From: Dendrophyllia cribrosa
Lineage: Eukaryota > Cnidaria > Anthozoa > Scleractinia > Dendrophylliidae
Reading direction: 5' to 3'
DNA: 64,000 bases
NCBI GenBank assembly: GCA_024195265.1
Contig: JAJLRJ010000006.1
Coordinates: 6,379,639 to 6,443,638, forward strand
This document shows, in pieces, positions 46,966-57,700 of this stretch. Within the stretch, counting starts at the first letter, position 1; every line of letters begins with the position of its first letter. The notes below the pieces were generated by a model. The model had not been told where the DNA came from and ran no database searches. It was given only the letters and a program-made list of their open reading frames with translations. A program made the position numbers and the translations under genes.

Positions 46966-47591
46966 TAAGGGACGGACCATTAGAAAAGTGATGGGGGGGG
47001 GGGGGGGGGGGGGGGGGATTTTCAGCTTGCACGAATTTTTTTTTTTCGCCCATTGCTTGTGTAGGATTTTTTTTTGCAGGTGAAACCCTCTGCACGAATT
47101 TTTTTTTTCAGACAAATATTGCTTTGTTTTTCATTTACTAATTAAAAAAGGTGTAATACTTAAAAACCATTTTTGACCATTACGTATATCTGAAAAATAT
47201 ATATTAGGAATTGTCCGCTACGTTGCACAAGACTATATCCTATTATGGAACGCATGAAACAAACACAACTTGACACCAGAATTACACGCCTGTTGTAGAA
47301 AAAATATGCAGTGTATCTTGAATTCATTGAGACATACACGAGACCTCCTCTCTACAACACTAAAAGAACTGTTCCTTGTGTCAGAAAATATCATACATGC
47401 TATGAAATTAAGAATAAAGCCTCAGAAAGAAACACAACTTAACGTCGGATCGAAACTACACCAATGCTATTGGTTCAATTAAACGAGCCAATGAGAAAAC
47501 GGAACATTCGATCCTTCCCAAGAGTACAAAAGCGGCAAACATTTCATGTACAATTAACGGAATAATTTCATATTATTCCGCGAGACAGTTA

Positions 47592-47659
47592 CTTATGGGA
47601 GCAACTGATGAGGTTCACCTAAGAACCGAAACTCGAGTCTTGCTTAAGAAAAACGTAAG
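47592..47659 (+). ncRNA. Type I hammerhead self-cleaving ribozyme
   Basis: All core elements are present in order: CUGAUGA (47605-47611); stem II GGUUC/GAACC, five pairs with an ACCUAA loop (47612-47627); GAAA (47628-47631); stem III A-U and C-G closing a UCGA loop (47631-47638); and C at 47639 before the cleavage site. Stem I pairs GAGCAA (47599-47604) with UUGCUU (47640-47645). After an internal loop (1 against 8 nt) it continues as CUUAUG (47592-47597) with CGUAAG (47654-47659). Very short stem III and a looped stem I are known for ribozymes of Penelope-like elements and animal retrozymes. It is predicted to self-cleave if transcribed. Confidence 0.88.
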
Positions 47660-47789
47660 AATTCACTAGCGTCCGTGAGATTTTCAATACAGATCACCAT
47701 ATCTGTTCATGCCATGTCGGGATGCAATAACGCCATGATGAAACAACACTTCTCAGAAACAGAACTATATATAAAACAAGGAGCTAAAA

Positions 47790-48077
47790 CAGAGGCGGAT
47801 CCAGGGATTTCTGAAAGGGGGGTCCGGGTTCATGCCTGCCCGGAAATTTTTCCAATTTTACCCTCTGAAACGCCATTTCCAACACTCCTGAAACTCGAAA
47901 AGCGTTTGTTAAGTCAAAAAATTGACAATCAGTCAATTGGTGGAGGTGAAACAACTACGTATAAAACAATTTTATTCTATTATTTTTATGAACCACAAGG
48001 GAGACACAGGTCTGAAAGGGGGGGGGGGGGGGGGGGGTCGGGGGGGGGGGTCCGAGCCCCCCCTGGATCCCCCACTG
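47790..48077. mobile_element. 288-bp MITE with 5-bp duplication
   Basis: The ends are CAGAGGCGGATCCAGGG and (complement) CAGTGGGGGATCCAGGG. TAAAA flanks both sides (47785-47789 and 48078-48082). G-rich runs lie inside both ends. An accidental 261-codon frame runs across it and the next MITE. Confidence 0.75.
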
Positions 48078-48216
48078 TAAAACATAAACTGCAAGAAGTC
48101 ATGATCCCAATAGAGACACGGCAGCTTCAGACTTTGATCTTAGACGCCTACATCCGTGATAAAGATCCACTTTCTCACAAGTCTTGCACACCGCAGACTT
48201 TGACACTAAATCACGG

Positions 48217-48371
48217 TAGGGGCGTAGCCAGGAATTTTTCAGAGGTACGCACAATCAATTTCCAAACACTCCCCCTACCTCCTCCCCCACCCTCAAGTCC
48301 CAAATCTTTCTTTTTTCCCGACTTTTTCAGGTACGCACGTGCGTACGTGCGTACAGGTAGCTATGCCCCTG
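48217..48371. mobile_element. 155-bp MITE with 5-bp duplication
   Basis: The ends TAGGGGCGTAGCCAGG and (complement) CAGGGGCATAGCTACC resemble the MITE at 47790. CACGG lies on both sides (48212-48216 and 48372-48376). Five-base duplications are reported for some hAT-type and Transib-type groups. Confidence 0.7.
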
Positions 48372-48882
48372 CACGGGCTGAGAGAGTGACTGATCCTAGC
48401 ATATTCATAACAATAACAAAAACTGCAGCCGATCACTACATATCTTGCAACAAAAGTTAGCCAAAGAAGCCCTAACATATGCCAAGAGAGCTAGCATAAC
48501 GAAGGCATAGAGAAACAATAATTCCATAAATGGCTACACAGCATGAAAATCTCTTGTCACTTAAGAGATTTTTATCCCAAAGATCATCAAAGAGTCATAC
48601 AATACATATCGAGCATGCAAAACTGAGACAGAGAAAATAGTGACTAGTCACAATTCTATATTGGTGATCTAAAGGGAACAAATATCTCGTAGACCTTCTT
48701 GGGAAAGCATTTCTAAAGGCTTCTTTATACATTTTGCGACTAGCGGGAGTCGTGTTTGGCCTGTCATCTTTATAATTGCTGCGGAACGAGCGTAGCGAGT
48801 GAGCAGCAACATAATCAGGATTTAAGAGAAATATATGAGAAAAAAATATAAGCTACGAAAAATCTCGATTTGATCGCTTTTT

Positions 48883-48975
48883 ACCAGAATTCACTGCGTC
48901 ACGCACACATTTTGGGCCAGAATTCACTGCGCCACGCACACATTTTGGGCCAGAATTCACTGCGCCACGAACAAT
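48883..48975 (+). repeat. 36-bp tandem repeat, about 2.6 copies
   Basis: CCAGAATTCACTGCGYCACG followed by CACACATTTTGGG is repeated at 48885, 48921 and (partial) 48951. A further 27-bp doublet (GAGCTGAGCGCGTGGRGACG) lies at 49197-49250. Confidence 0.85.
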
Positions 48976-49825
48976 AGCCTCGCTTGCTGCTTCAAGCTGT
49001 TGGCTGCGAGATTTGTAATATTTTAGTCCAACATGTGCCAGTCGTAATCGGATCTGAAGTGTCGAAGACTACCGCGAGTTGAGCGAGGACTGTGAGGCAT
49101 GGTGATAGGACCGTTGGATAGCAAAGATTTTCGAAGATTGTACGGAATAAAAGACAAATTTATTTTGAAATCACTCCGACAGCGGTCGATGAGACTGAGC
49201 TGAGCGCGTGGGGACGCGAAATCTGAGCTGAGCGCGTGGAGACGCGAACACAATACGGCTAGCTAGTAACGCAACATATTCATTATCAATAATTAAGTTA
49301 AACCTAAATTTTCACACCTTCCTCGTGGTGAACGCGTCCTTTGCTCAACAATATTCTACAGACATTGCAAGAACTTAATGCGTGAATTACAAAACAAAAT
49401 TAGTCCTGATCAGCTGGAGTTTTCGTCGATTCATCCCGGTCACATTTGCTTTGCTTCCCCTCAAAAAACGAAAGAGAAAATTCTGTAATACCAGCGAGGC
49501 GATAAAACAGCATTATTACAACAAATTTACCGCAGCAATTACTATCTTTTGGATACACTAGTACTATTTATAAATAATAGTATAGGAAGGCCCCAAGAAT
49601 GTTTTGAATTTTTGAAACGCCAAGAGCGCTATTTTCAATAGGCACTTTGGCAGCTTTTATATATTAAATAACAACCACAATAGGACTTCTCCTTTTTTTT
49701 CCTGGCATTTTCCCTTGCACGAATTTTTTTTTGGTTTATTCCCCACCCCCCCCCCCCCCACCCCCCCCCACCCCCCCCATCACTTTTCTAATGGTCCGTC
49801 CCTAATTTAGCTGTAATTGATCATG

Positions 49826-50268
49826 AGTTTGGTGGACGTCAATCAAAGGAAAAGAACTAAATTCCGACTAGATTTCGAGCGAAATAACAAAATATTGAGC
49901 CATTTTATCAGCAAAGAGATATGAAATTTTTTAAATAACCTAATTCGAGGTCAGTTACAGTTTTCAAGAAAAATTTCATTCAACACGATAAAAATTGGCG
50001 CTCCATGAAGCGGCTTTATGATACGCCTGCCATTCATACATGATCGAGTTTCCAAATCGGAGTAACGTGCAGTGAAGTTTAAACGTTTTATTTAAACTGC
50101 GGTATCTTTTACATGGGCTTGAAAAGTAATTTTAATAAAGCTTTTACATTCTCTTAGCTTGCAATAATATTGACGATTCTTGGGCTCTGTTTGTTTGAAA
50201 TCCTGTCAGTGAGAATTCATTTTAACGGCCTTTCTTTCATTGACGTCCACCAAAACTTATCTTTATCC
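49826..50268. mobile_element. Inverted-repeat element, GTGGACGTCAAT ends
   Basis: GAGTTTGGTGGACGTCAATC (49826) faces ATTGACGTCCACCAAAACTT (50250). A related end is at 36517-36535. No coding is seen inside. Confidence 0.5.
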
Positions 50269-50351
50269 GCTTCTTTGATTTGAACAAGGTAGATCGTGTG
50301 TTATCGGTAGCTGCTGTAATGAATGGTTTATGAAATCCTTAAGCTTTCATT

Positions 50352-50896
50352 TTTTTTCATTTATTTATTTCTCCAAACCTCAGCAGATGATAATACAGAA
50401 TTTAATATAAGGTGAAAAAAAAGTAAGTAAAAAATACAAAATTTTCAAGGAAAGAAAACGTACAGTACAAAATTGCACCACTTAAATTAAGTCACATTGT
50501 ATATAGGAAGGAGAGGAGAGGGATACGTCTAAATAAACTAATATCGTACCCTTTAAGTTACGTCAATATAACAAAAAAAAAACTTGTAATTTTTTAGTAA
50601 AAAAGTAAAGGAAAACTTTTAAAAGTAACTCGGTAAATTGTCAAAGAGATGTTTCATTAGTATTCAGCAAGGTACCAGTTTAAAAGTGATTTTCTAAACA
50701 TCTTTTTAGATGATTTGTATCTAATTAATTGAGGAATACTATTCCAAAAAAATCTTCCAATAACGCTCGGGCAGAATCTCCTGAGATTAGTTCGAAATGA
50801 AAATATGACTACTTGATTAGATGATGCACTGCGGGTATTAAGCTTGCGAACACAGAAAAGTGGCCTTTGTATATGGTAATGTGCTCGGGGTTCCAC
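50352..50896 (-). mobile_element. 5'-truncated LINE, 3' end with RT C-terminus
   Basis: A minus-strand frame of about 79 codons (50896-50657, ending in TAA) has the conserved C-terminal signature of CR1/L2-type polyproteins: RTNLRRFCPSVIGRFFWNSI, PQLIR, a SKKMFRKSL-like basic helix, then WYLAEY. A 3' UTR of about 300 bp leads to a GAGAAATAAATAAATGAAAA tail. The frame is intact, so the copy may be young. Everything 5' is missing. Confidence 0.8.
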
Positions 50897-51020
50897 CCAG
50901 GTCGGTCGAATTCCCTACTTAGCGAGACCAACTTTGAGTTCCAAAATGCCGGCGTTTACCCGTGGAGAGGGGGAGGGTAGGGTAGGAGTGCCGGAGTGCC
51001 CGATGATCGCGCTTGGAATG

Positions 51021-51211
51021 GCCCTTATCGTAGTTGAGTACGCCACGCCAACATATCAGCGGTTTCTCGCTTTCTTGACCCTATAGTCTCATTTTGATGT
51101 TTACGAGAACCTCTGACGACGATGAGCGTAAACATTAAAACGCAACTATAGGGTCAAGAAAGCGAGAAACCGCTGATATATTGGCGTGGCGTACTCATCT
51201 ACGATAAGGGC
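51021..51211. mobile_element. 190-bp foldback element
   Basis: Arms of about 75-80 bp (GCCCTTATCGTAG.. inward to ..GACCCTATAG) are nearly perfect inverted copies with about 35 bp of loop. No coding. RNA from either strand would form a long hairpin. Confidence 0.85.
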
Positions 51212-51894
51212 TATTGACTGACAGATAAGGCGCGGGTTTCTTCGGTACCAAAACTGTTTGAAAGAGCACCGGATCGCAAGGTATGCCAGCATTCTGCTGA
51301 AATATATTAAAACTATATATGTTATGAATGCTTAGCGCCATCCTAAATCAAAATCGTGTGATGTCTTATGAAGTTATACCTTAAAAGCAAAGCCCTTTTT
51401 GTCTCTGTAACGCGTTTTAACAGGTCGCTGTTGGTTTTCGTGAAGGACAAACCGGTGGTTACTGTGTTGGTGGTGAAACATTTACCAAAAAACGCCACTG
51501 GCGAATTCAGATATGTTAAGTAAATAGGGGCGGGATGTTATGTTTCATGTAGTTTAAGGTAAGTATCATTGTTAGTATCGAATGCAATAGAATCGTCTAT
51601 TTTGAACACGTAATTCGGATCACACCGAGAGTCCATATAGTCTCTTGCTTCAACTAAATTACATTCCCTTTGGATACTCGTAGATAAACATTTGACTTAC
51701 AGTAAAACTGGCTAGTATGTGTAATCTCTCGCTTTATCAAACAATTCTAGTTTCCTTAAGTGCTCGATTCGTTTGTAGTATATTTTAAAAATATCACATT
51801 TATATTATTGTAATTGTTGTTTGTGTTTTAATTTAAAAGCAGCAATGTAATCCACCGGTTACTTTTGTCGGTCGACAACCGTTCGTCAGCAAGA

Positions 51895-52460
51895 AATTGG
51901 TAGTCAGGAATACGTGTACGTATATCATTTTTCGTCATTTCATCTACACTAATTACAATTCACAAACTCGGGTTTTTTCATTTGATTTTCGCCACGAAAT
52001 AAAAACCGGCATTAGGCGAAACTTTACTCGTGTGTTCCGCGTGTAGCGCTATTGATGCGTTTACACGCCGGCAATTGTCAAAGAAAAATTGATAGTCGCG
52101 AAGGTCTCAATAGCGTCCGATTTTACTTGTTTACATTTCATCTACAGTATTTATGGAATTACAATTTATGCATTCAATTCACAAACAAACTCATTTGATT
52201 TGTTTTCTTTTCCCTGAACTGAATAATATCAGGCAACATTTTGCACGTGTGTTGGTCGGCGGGTATCAGGAGTTCTTCTACAGGGTGTATATCGGTACAC
52301 GTCATGACGGTTATACGACATATTTTCACCAATAATGAATTGATAGTCACGGATGGCTAGTTCCTTTTTGTTTTTCACTCATTTTAACTACAGTATTTAC
52401 GTTGTATGTATGCAATTGACAAAGAAGCTTGTTTTTTTTTCGTTCCGCGACTCTTAAGTT
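51895..52460 (+). repeat. Three diverged tandem copies of about 200-250 bp
   Basis: Each begins GAAATTGGTAGTC, AAAATTGATAGTC or TGAATTGATAGTC (51893, 52085, 52335). Each continues with CATTTCATCTACA..TATTTA and CAATTCACAAAC-like motifs. Confidence 0.6.
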
Positions 52461-52749
52461 TACATCAGTGCTACTAAGAAAGCTCAGTGAGTTCATTATT
52501 ATACACACAATCTACTCGTCTACCAAAAAACTATAAAATTTCTAAACTTAATCACCTACAGTTTTTAACTTTATGCAAGTTAGGGCCTGGTCGCACTACA
52601 GTCATGAACAAAAATTAGCCCGTGCAAAAATCGAGGAAAACAAAAGAAACCGCTCCGGTGGGACACGCTTATGTAGATCATTTTATAACTTTACGATTGC
52701 CCTCTTTGAAGCTATGTTAGTCTTACCTACAATAACGTATTTTACTTTA

Positions 52750-53226
52750 GGGCTGCGTTTTTTTGGGAGAATCCGAAATTGGATTTGTGATCTCGGATCA
52801 TATGGATTTTTCATGACCAAAAAAACGAAAAATCCTAAAACGGATCATTTAACGTAAAAAAACCGTTGGTATGCAAATGAACCTATTTTGACTCGCTTGT
52901 GTTTATCAGCCTGCTCGACAAATAGTTTTCAAAATATAAGCAATAAAATCTTACCTGAATTGCCCATAATATGAAACAAAACAGCGAACGGAACGAGTAA
53001 ACTTGCACGAAAGACCGCTTGTCAGATGTACTTTTTTCGAATCCATTCCCAAAAAAACGCTCAGATCACGAATCTAAAAATCCGGATTTGGATTTGATCC
53101 GAAGAATCCACCCTGAGTGTGGATTTTATGGATTCATGATCCGTTTTTGGATTTGCCCAAAAAAACGCAAAATCCGTTTTTGGATTCAGAAATCCGGATT
53201 TGGATTTTCCCAAAAAAACGCACCCC
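52750..53226. mobile_element. 477-bp MITE, GGGCTGCGTTTTTTTGGGA ends
   Basis: The left end GGGCTGCGTTTTTTTGGGAG and complemented right end GGGGTGCGTTTTTTTGGGAA are inverted. The interior repeats AATCCGGATTTGGATT and GGATCA motifs. The right end stops 2 bp before the next repeat (53229). Confidence 0.75.
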
Positions 53227-53228
53227 AG

Positions 53229-53713
53229 ATTAAGTAATGATCCGCATAAGAAAGAAAGTGCTGAACTGCAATGCACGATGGAATGTCAACTTTTTTCATT
53301 GTTACAACTAGTGATCTCATTGGCCTAGACTAAAAAACTGCTAAAACCTTAAGGTTCAAGCTGCATTTTGTCTAATATTTTTAAGGTTTTAAGTAATTTG
53401 AGACCCAATCGCACAACATGCAATTTTTAAAAGAAATTGTATTTGGGGAACTTCATCAAATAAGCAAAATTATTAGCTATTGTCTTCTGCTATTCTGATT
53501 GGTTAAACACGAACATTTCCTAAAATTCGTTTGACGCAAATGGATTTTCTTTATTTTTAATAATGAAATATAATTATGAACAATCACCCCTTCCTCTATT
53601 CTTGAAACCAAAGATATTCTATGTAGGAAAGAGCCAATGCCGCAGAACAATGAAGTTTACAGTAGTTCTTATGTGGAGCATTAATGTTTAAATTTCATAT
53701 CACGTGATATAAG
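53229..53713 (-). repeat. Dispersed 485-bp repeat, copy 2
   Basis: Full-length inverted relative of 34949-35436. It fills the gap between the MITE ending at 53226 and the TIR element starting at 53716. Confidence 0.8.
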
Positions 53714-53715
53714 GA

Positions 53716-54169
53716 ACACTGTCCCGCCAAAATAACAAAATTTAGGTTATCATATTTCCATGTTATATCGCCAAATGCCACCAAATGTACAACTTTATTG
53801 GATAAAAAGAATCTATAGAACAAAACCGAAGCAGTAGTTTGGAAATAAAGTGAAGGATTGCAAGGATGGAAGTGGATCTGATTACATGCCAGTTCATGAA
53901 ATTTCGCTGATTTCGCGAAAGACGGTCAAGAAATCAAATTGTCATATTTGTGAAATTTTGACTTTGGTCGCAGTCATTTTTGTCGCTTTCGTTAACGTTT
54001 CTTTGCTTTTTGGGGATTTTTTTGTCTTCCTAGTCAAGATAATAAAGCAATGTTAAACAATATCAAACAATCACGAAAACACGATATATCACTGGGGACA
54101 CTGTCGGGACACTGCCGGGACACTGCCGGGACACTGCCGGGACACTGCCGGGACACTCAGACACTGTCC
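53716..54169. mobile_element. ACACTGTCCCG element, copy 2, with amplified right end
   Basis: The left end ACACTGTCCCG (53716-53726) and interior match 40014-40384. The right end is expanded into a tandem array of 11-bp units (GGGACACTGCC, five full units from 54095, then partial units). The frame at 53850-54056 encodes a hydrophobic stretch by chance composition. I found no support for a gene. Confidence 0.75.
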
Positions 54170-54302
54170 TTTAAGTTCGATGCATTCTACTTCTCGACTA
54201 ACATGCATTTCTTTTCTAGCACGTTATACGAGGAAACAAGAGAAACCTTAATGCCCCACAAGTTGGTAAGCGTCTGACGGTTGGTGTTACTTAGTGAGTG
54301 AT

Positions 54303-54385
54303 ATAAATTAAATTACATAAATTAAATTAAATTAAATTGATATAAATTAAATTAAATTTATTATATAAATTATAAATTACCATGG
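54303..54385. repeat. (AATTA)n-rich low-complexity DNA
   Basis: Repeated TAAATTAAATT and ATATAAATT blocks upstream of the ShK gene. Confidence 0.85.
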
Positions 54386-54598
54386 GTCTGGAGGGGTTCG
54401 TACTGCGCTTGATAATTAAGTCACCCTTATTTAGAGAGCTATTATTTAAGCGGAACAGGGATTTGTGCGGCGTCTATGGATGAACTGGGATAAATTGAAA
54501 TTCTTTATCCACTTCCAGGTGCATAATCAAAAACCTTTTCAAACTATAGTTTTACTCTAAAGGTGAAATCAGTATTTCGATTTTTACTTAACAGGGCG

Positions 54599-54731
54599 AT
54601 GGCTTCAACCTGGAAGAACGTATTTGTTCTTTCAATTCTCCATTTGTTGTTCTTAACGGATAGTAAGCCAACTTCTAGGTCCTGGATGACGCAGGTAGCT
54701 TCGAGAAGAAATCACGGCGGCATCCTCAAAG
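54599..54731 (+). CDS. ShK gene exon 1: signal peptide
   Basis: The ATG at 54599 follows a possible acceptor (TTTACTTAACAG at 54594). It encodes MASTWKNVFVLSILHLLFL, a clear signal sequence, then a basic stretch. Donor AAAG/GTAACT. An earlier GTG-started extension was rejected. Confidence 0.8.
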
Positions 54732-57700
54732 GTAACTTAACAGGCAGAGTTAGACCAGAAAATTAATAGGGGGAGCACTTGAAATTTTGCAAACCTGTAA
54801 AGCTTTAGTTCGATCTCTTCTACGTTAATATCCCTTTAAGCTATAATAGTGGTCTCTTATATATTACTACATATTCAAAAATACAGGTTATGCGAATAAA
54901 TATAATAAATTAACTTTACCCAACGAGTATCATAGGAAAGATATGTAGACCAGTAAGGAGAATATACATGTTGATGAACAATGATGAGAAGCGATAGTCT
55001 CATGATCATTTAACATGGGAACTTGGGAAACCCGATTCAGTTGGATGAGTTGGACCTCTGACTCATCATGTGTTACGCAGTATTCAAAACGCCGAACTCA
55101 TTCTGAGAATGTCATACCGTCAGGATCCAACTGTTCAAAGATGAGCGGATAACTTTATTCAGTTGTAAGAACTTTATTAGTTAGTTAGGGATTACCTGAA
55201 AAAAAGCCCTCTAGTTTCTCTTGCAACTACTGTTTATAAATTAGCACAGGAAAATTGCTGAGAGCAACGTAGTCTGCACAACAGGCGCTTTTGGGGGTGC
55301 TCAAGTGTGTTTTGGCGCGCGAGCAACGAGCACGTAGCGCGAGACACGCGAGGGGAGGACCCCAAAACCCCCATGGGCACCCGCAAAAGCGCCTGTTGTG
55401 GAGACTACGTTGCTCTCAGCAATTTATTCTTGCCAATTTATACAACTAGCTACAGTAGTTGCTAGAGGAACTAGAGGGCTTTTTTAAGTTCTTACAACTA
55501 AATAAAGTTATCCGCTCATCGCAAATACTTTGCATAATACTTTGCATAATACTTTGCATAATAATTTGCATAATAATTTGCATAATAATTTGTATAAGCA
55601 AAGAGCGAACGCCCTTAACTGAGGTGGTCACACTGGGAGGCTCAACTGTTAGTATTTGAATTTCTAATAAATGCGTATAATTTATGAGGTGCATTTTTTT
55701 CCTTTCAGTAAATGACGAACAGTGCATTGATCTGGATAAAGAACGTTGCAGCAATTACGATATGTACTGTAGCACACGAACAGAATTCATGAGCAAAAAT
55801 TGCAAGTTTACTTGCAAGATGTGTCATCAAGGTTAGCATGGAACTATGCATGTTCGTTTATTACATTATTTGCTACCGATCAGGCGCGGGTCCAGACATT
55901 TTCGATAAGTGGTCCAATTTGTAGTTTGTGAACATGAGACTCTGAATACCATGTTTTACTTCCAAAATTCCAGTTCTACCGGGGAACTGATCGAGGATTT
56001 CGCTGTGTCCCCATCGTCTGGGATTTTTCCGACACATGAAAACCGAGCTTAAGAACAATATTAAACACGGCCATCAAAAACGTTGGCCAAACGAATAAAG
56101 CCTTAAGGTTTTATGATGCCGAACAGTAGTGTTTCTCTCATTTGGTTAGTATCTTATATAAAAGTGTTATGGCCTGTCACTATCATATGGGAATCATCCG
56201 GGAATTTGCGATCCTTTTAATTATAAACTGATGTGTGCACTGAAAGCGATTTCTCATCCTTTTAGGCGATCCCCTTATGGACCTATCAAGTAAATGCAAT
56301 GGAGACTTGAAGAAATACGGGAAAGACCTTTGCCTCAAATTAGCATGGAATACCATTTGTCCGCACACCTGTCGAGGTTAGGCTCGTTTATTCTTGTATT
56401 TGAGTATGAGAGGGCACTCAAAGGTTTTAAAAAAAGCAATTCAGACCAACTGTTGCAAAGTGGGTCGCATCTGTTGAAATAATTCTCTTTTTTTAAAATA
56501 GTTCTTGTACCTTCATTGCTAGAATACATCTGCGTTGACAAGACACCTGAAAATTGTAAGTCATGGGCATCCATCGGTGGGTGTGTAACAAAACACACTT
56601 ACATGACAGAAAACTGCATGCTTTCTTGTGCGATGTGTATACCAGGTAAGTGAACATGGTCCTGGAACATATTTATTTTATAAGATTTCTAGCCTACCTA
56701 TTCGCATACATTTCAAGGAAGAGAGAGTGTCAGTGGAGCATCAAACAAGATTGAGAAATGAAAAGAAGTTATGAAAGGTTTATAATATGTACACAAAACG
56801 GACATACAAATCGGATAGAAAAAAAATGATAAAGGTAATACAACGCGCTTTTAGCTCATGTGGCAAAATTTGTTTTGATCACGATGGTATGCAATGACGG
56901 GCGTTCTGATGGATCTGTATTATACTGTTTACATCGACAAGCATTTCCTGGTCTAGATTTCTACCTTTGTGTTCTTTGCTTGAATGTCATTTTATCTACC
57001 AATTGGCAGGACACTGCATTTTTTTTAAAACTAATGTTGATACCAGTATCAATATTACCCAACATTTTAACCAAGAAATTGGCACAGTCATGCATGACTT
57101 CGTTTTGTGCCAAACGTTCAGTGTGCTGTAAATGGGCTTTAAATAATATTCATTATGCACATCTTAAGGTAACCCAGTAATGGACACTTCGAGTGAGTGT
57201 AAAACCAAAGAGAACCTATGTAGGGATGCAGAATGGCAAGAGATTTGTCCCCTCGCATGTAAAGAATACATTCCAACTACTGCACTTCCACAACCACAGC
57301 AACCAGTTGGAGTGGTTCAACCTCTCCAGCCGCCAACACCCGATAAAGTGCCCCAGCAGCCTGGAGTGAATGTCGGAATTCAACCTGTACAAGCACAACC
57401 CGCTGGAGTGGGTCAACTTATTCCATCACAGCCCATTGCAGTGGGGCAGCCTGTGCAAGCTCAACAGCAGCCTGGAGGAGTGATTCAACCCGTACAACTT
57501 CAACAGCCTGGTGGAGTGGTTCAAGCCGTACAACCGCAGCAGACCGGAGTGGCTCCAGCTATACAACCTCAACAGCCCGATGGAGTGGTTCAGGCCGTAC
57601 AACCGCAGCAGACCGGAGTGGCTCAAGCTATTATACCTCAACAAGCCACTGGGGTGGGCCAACCTGCACTAGCACAACAGCCTGTTGCCCAGCTACCTCA

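Larger units (their letters stand above)
46968..49803. mobile_element. 2.8-kb TIR element with nested insertions
   Basis: AGGGACGGACCATTAGAAAA with GTGATGGGGG on the left (46968-47017, including 25 G) is matched on the right by CCCCCATCAC with TTTTCTAATGGTCCGTCCCT (49740-49803). A TTGCACGAATTTTTTTTT motif lies near both ends in direct orientation. Inside are a hammerhead ribozyme, two small MITEs and short tandem repeats. No transposase was recognised. The borders show no clear target duplication. Confidence 0.65.

Noticed and set aside
47675..48460. 261-codon plus-strand frame
   Set aside because: It runs across two MITEs and poly-G tracts, with the Gly-rich part from G runs. No domain.
53850..54056. 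Small hydrophobic plus-strand protein
   Set aside because: Lies inside a TIR element. The homologous frame at 40170-40370 is full of stops.
54563..54598. Upstream GTG-started extension of the ShK protein
   Set aside because: No ATG, and it crosses a likely acceptor. The ATG at 54599 starts a clean signal peptide.
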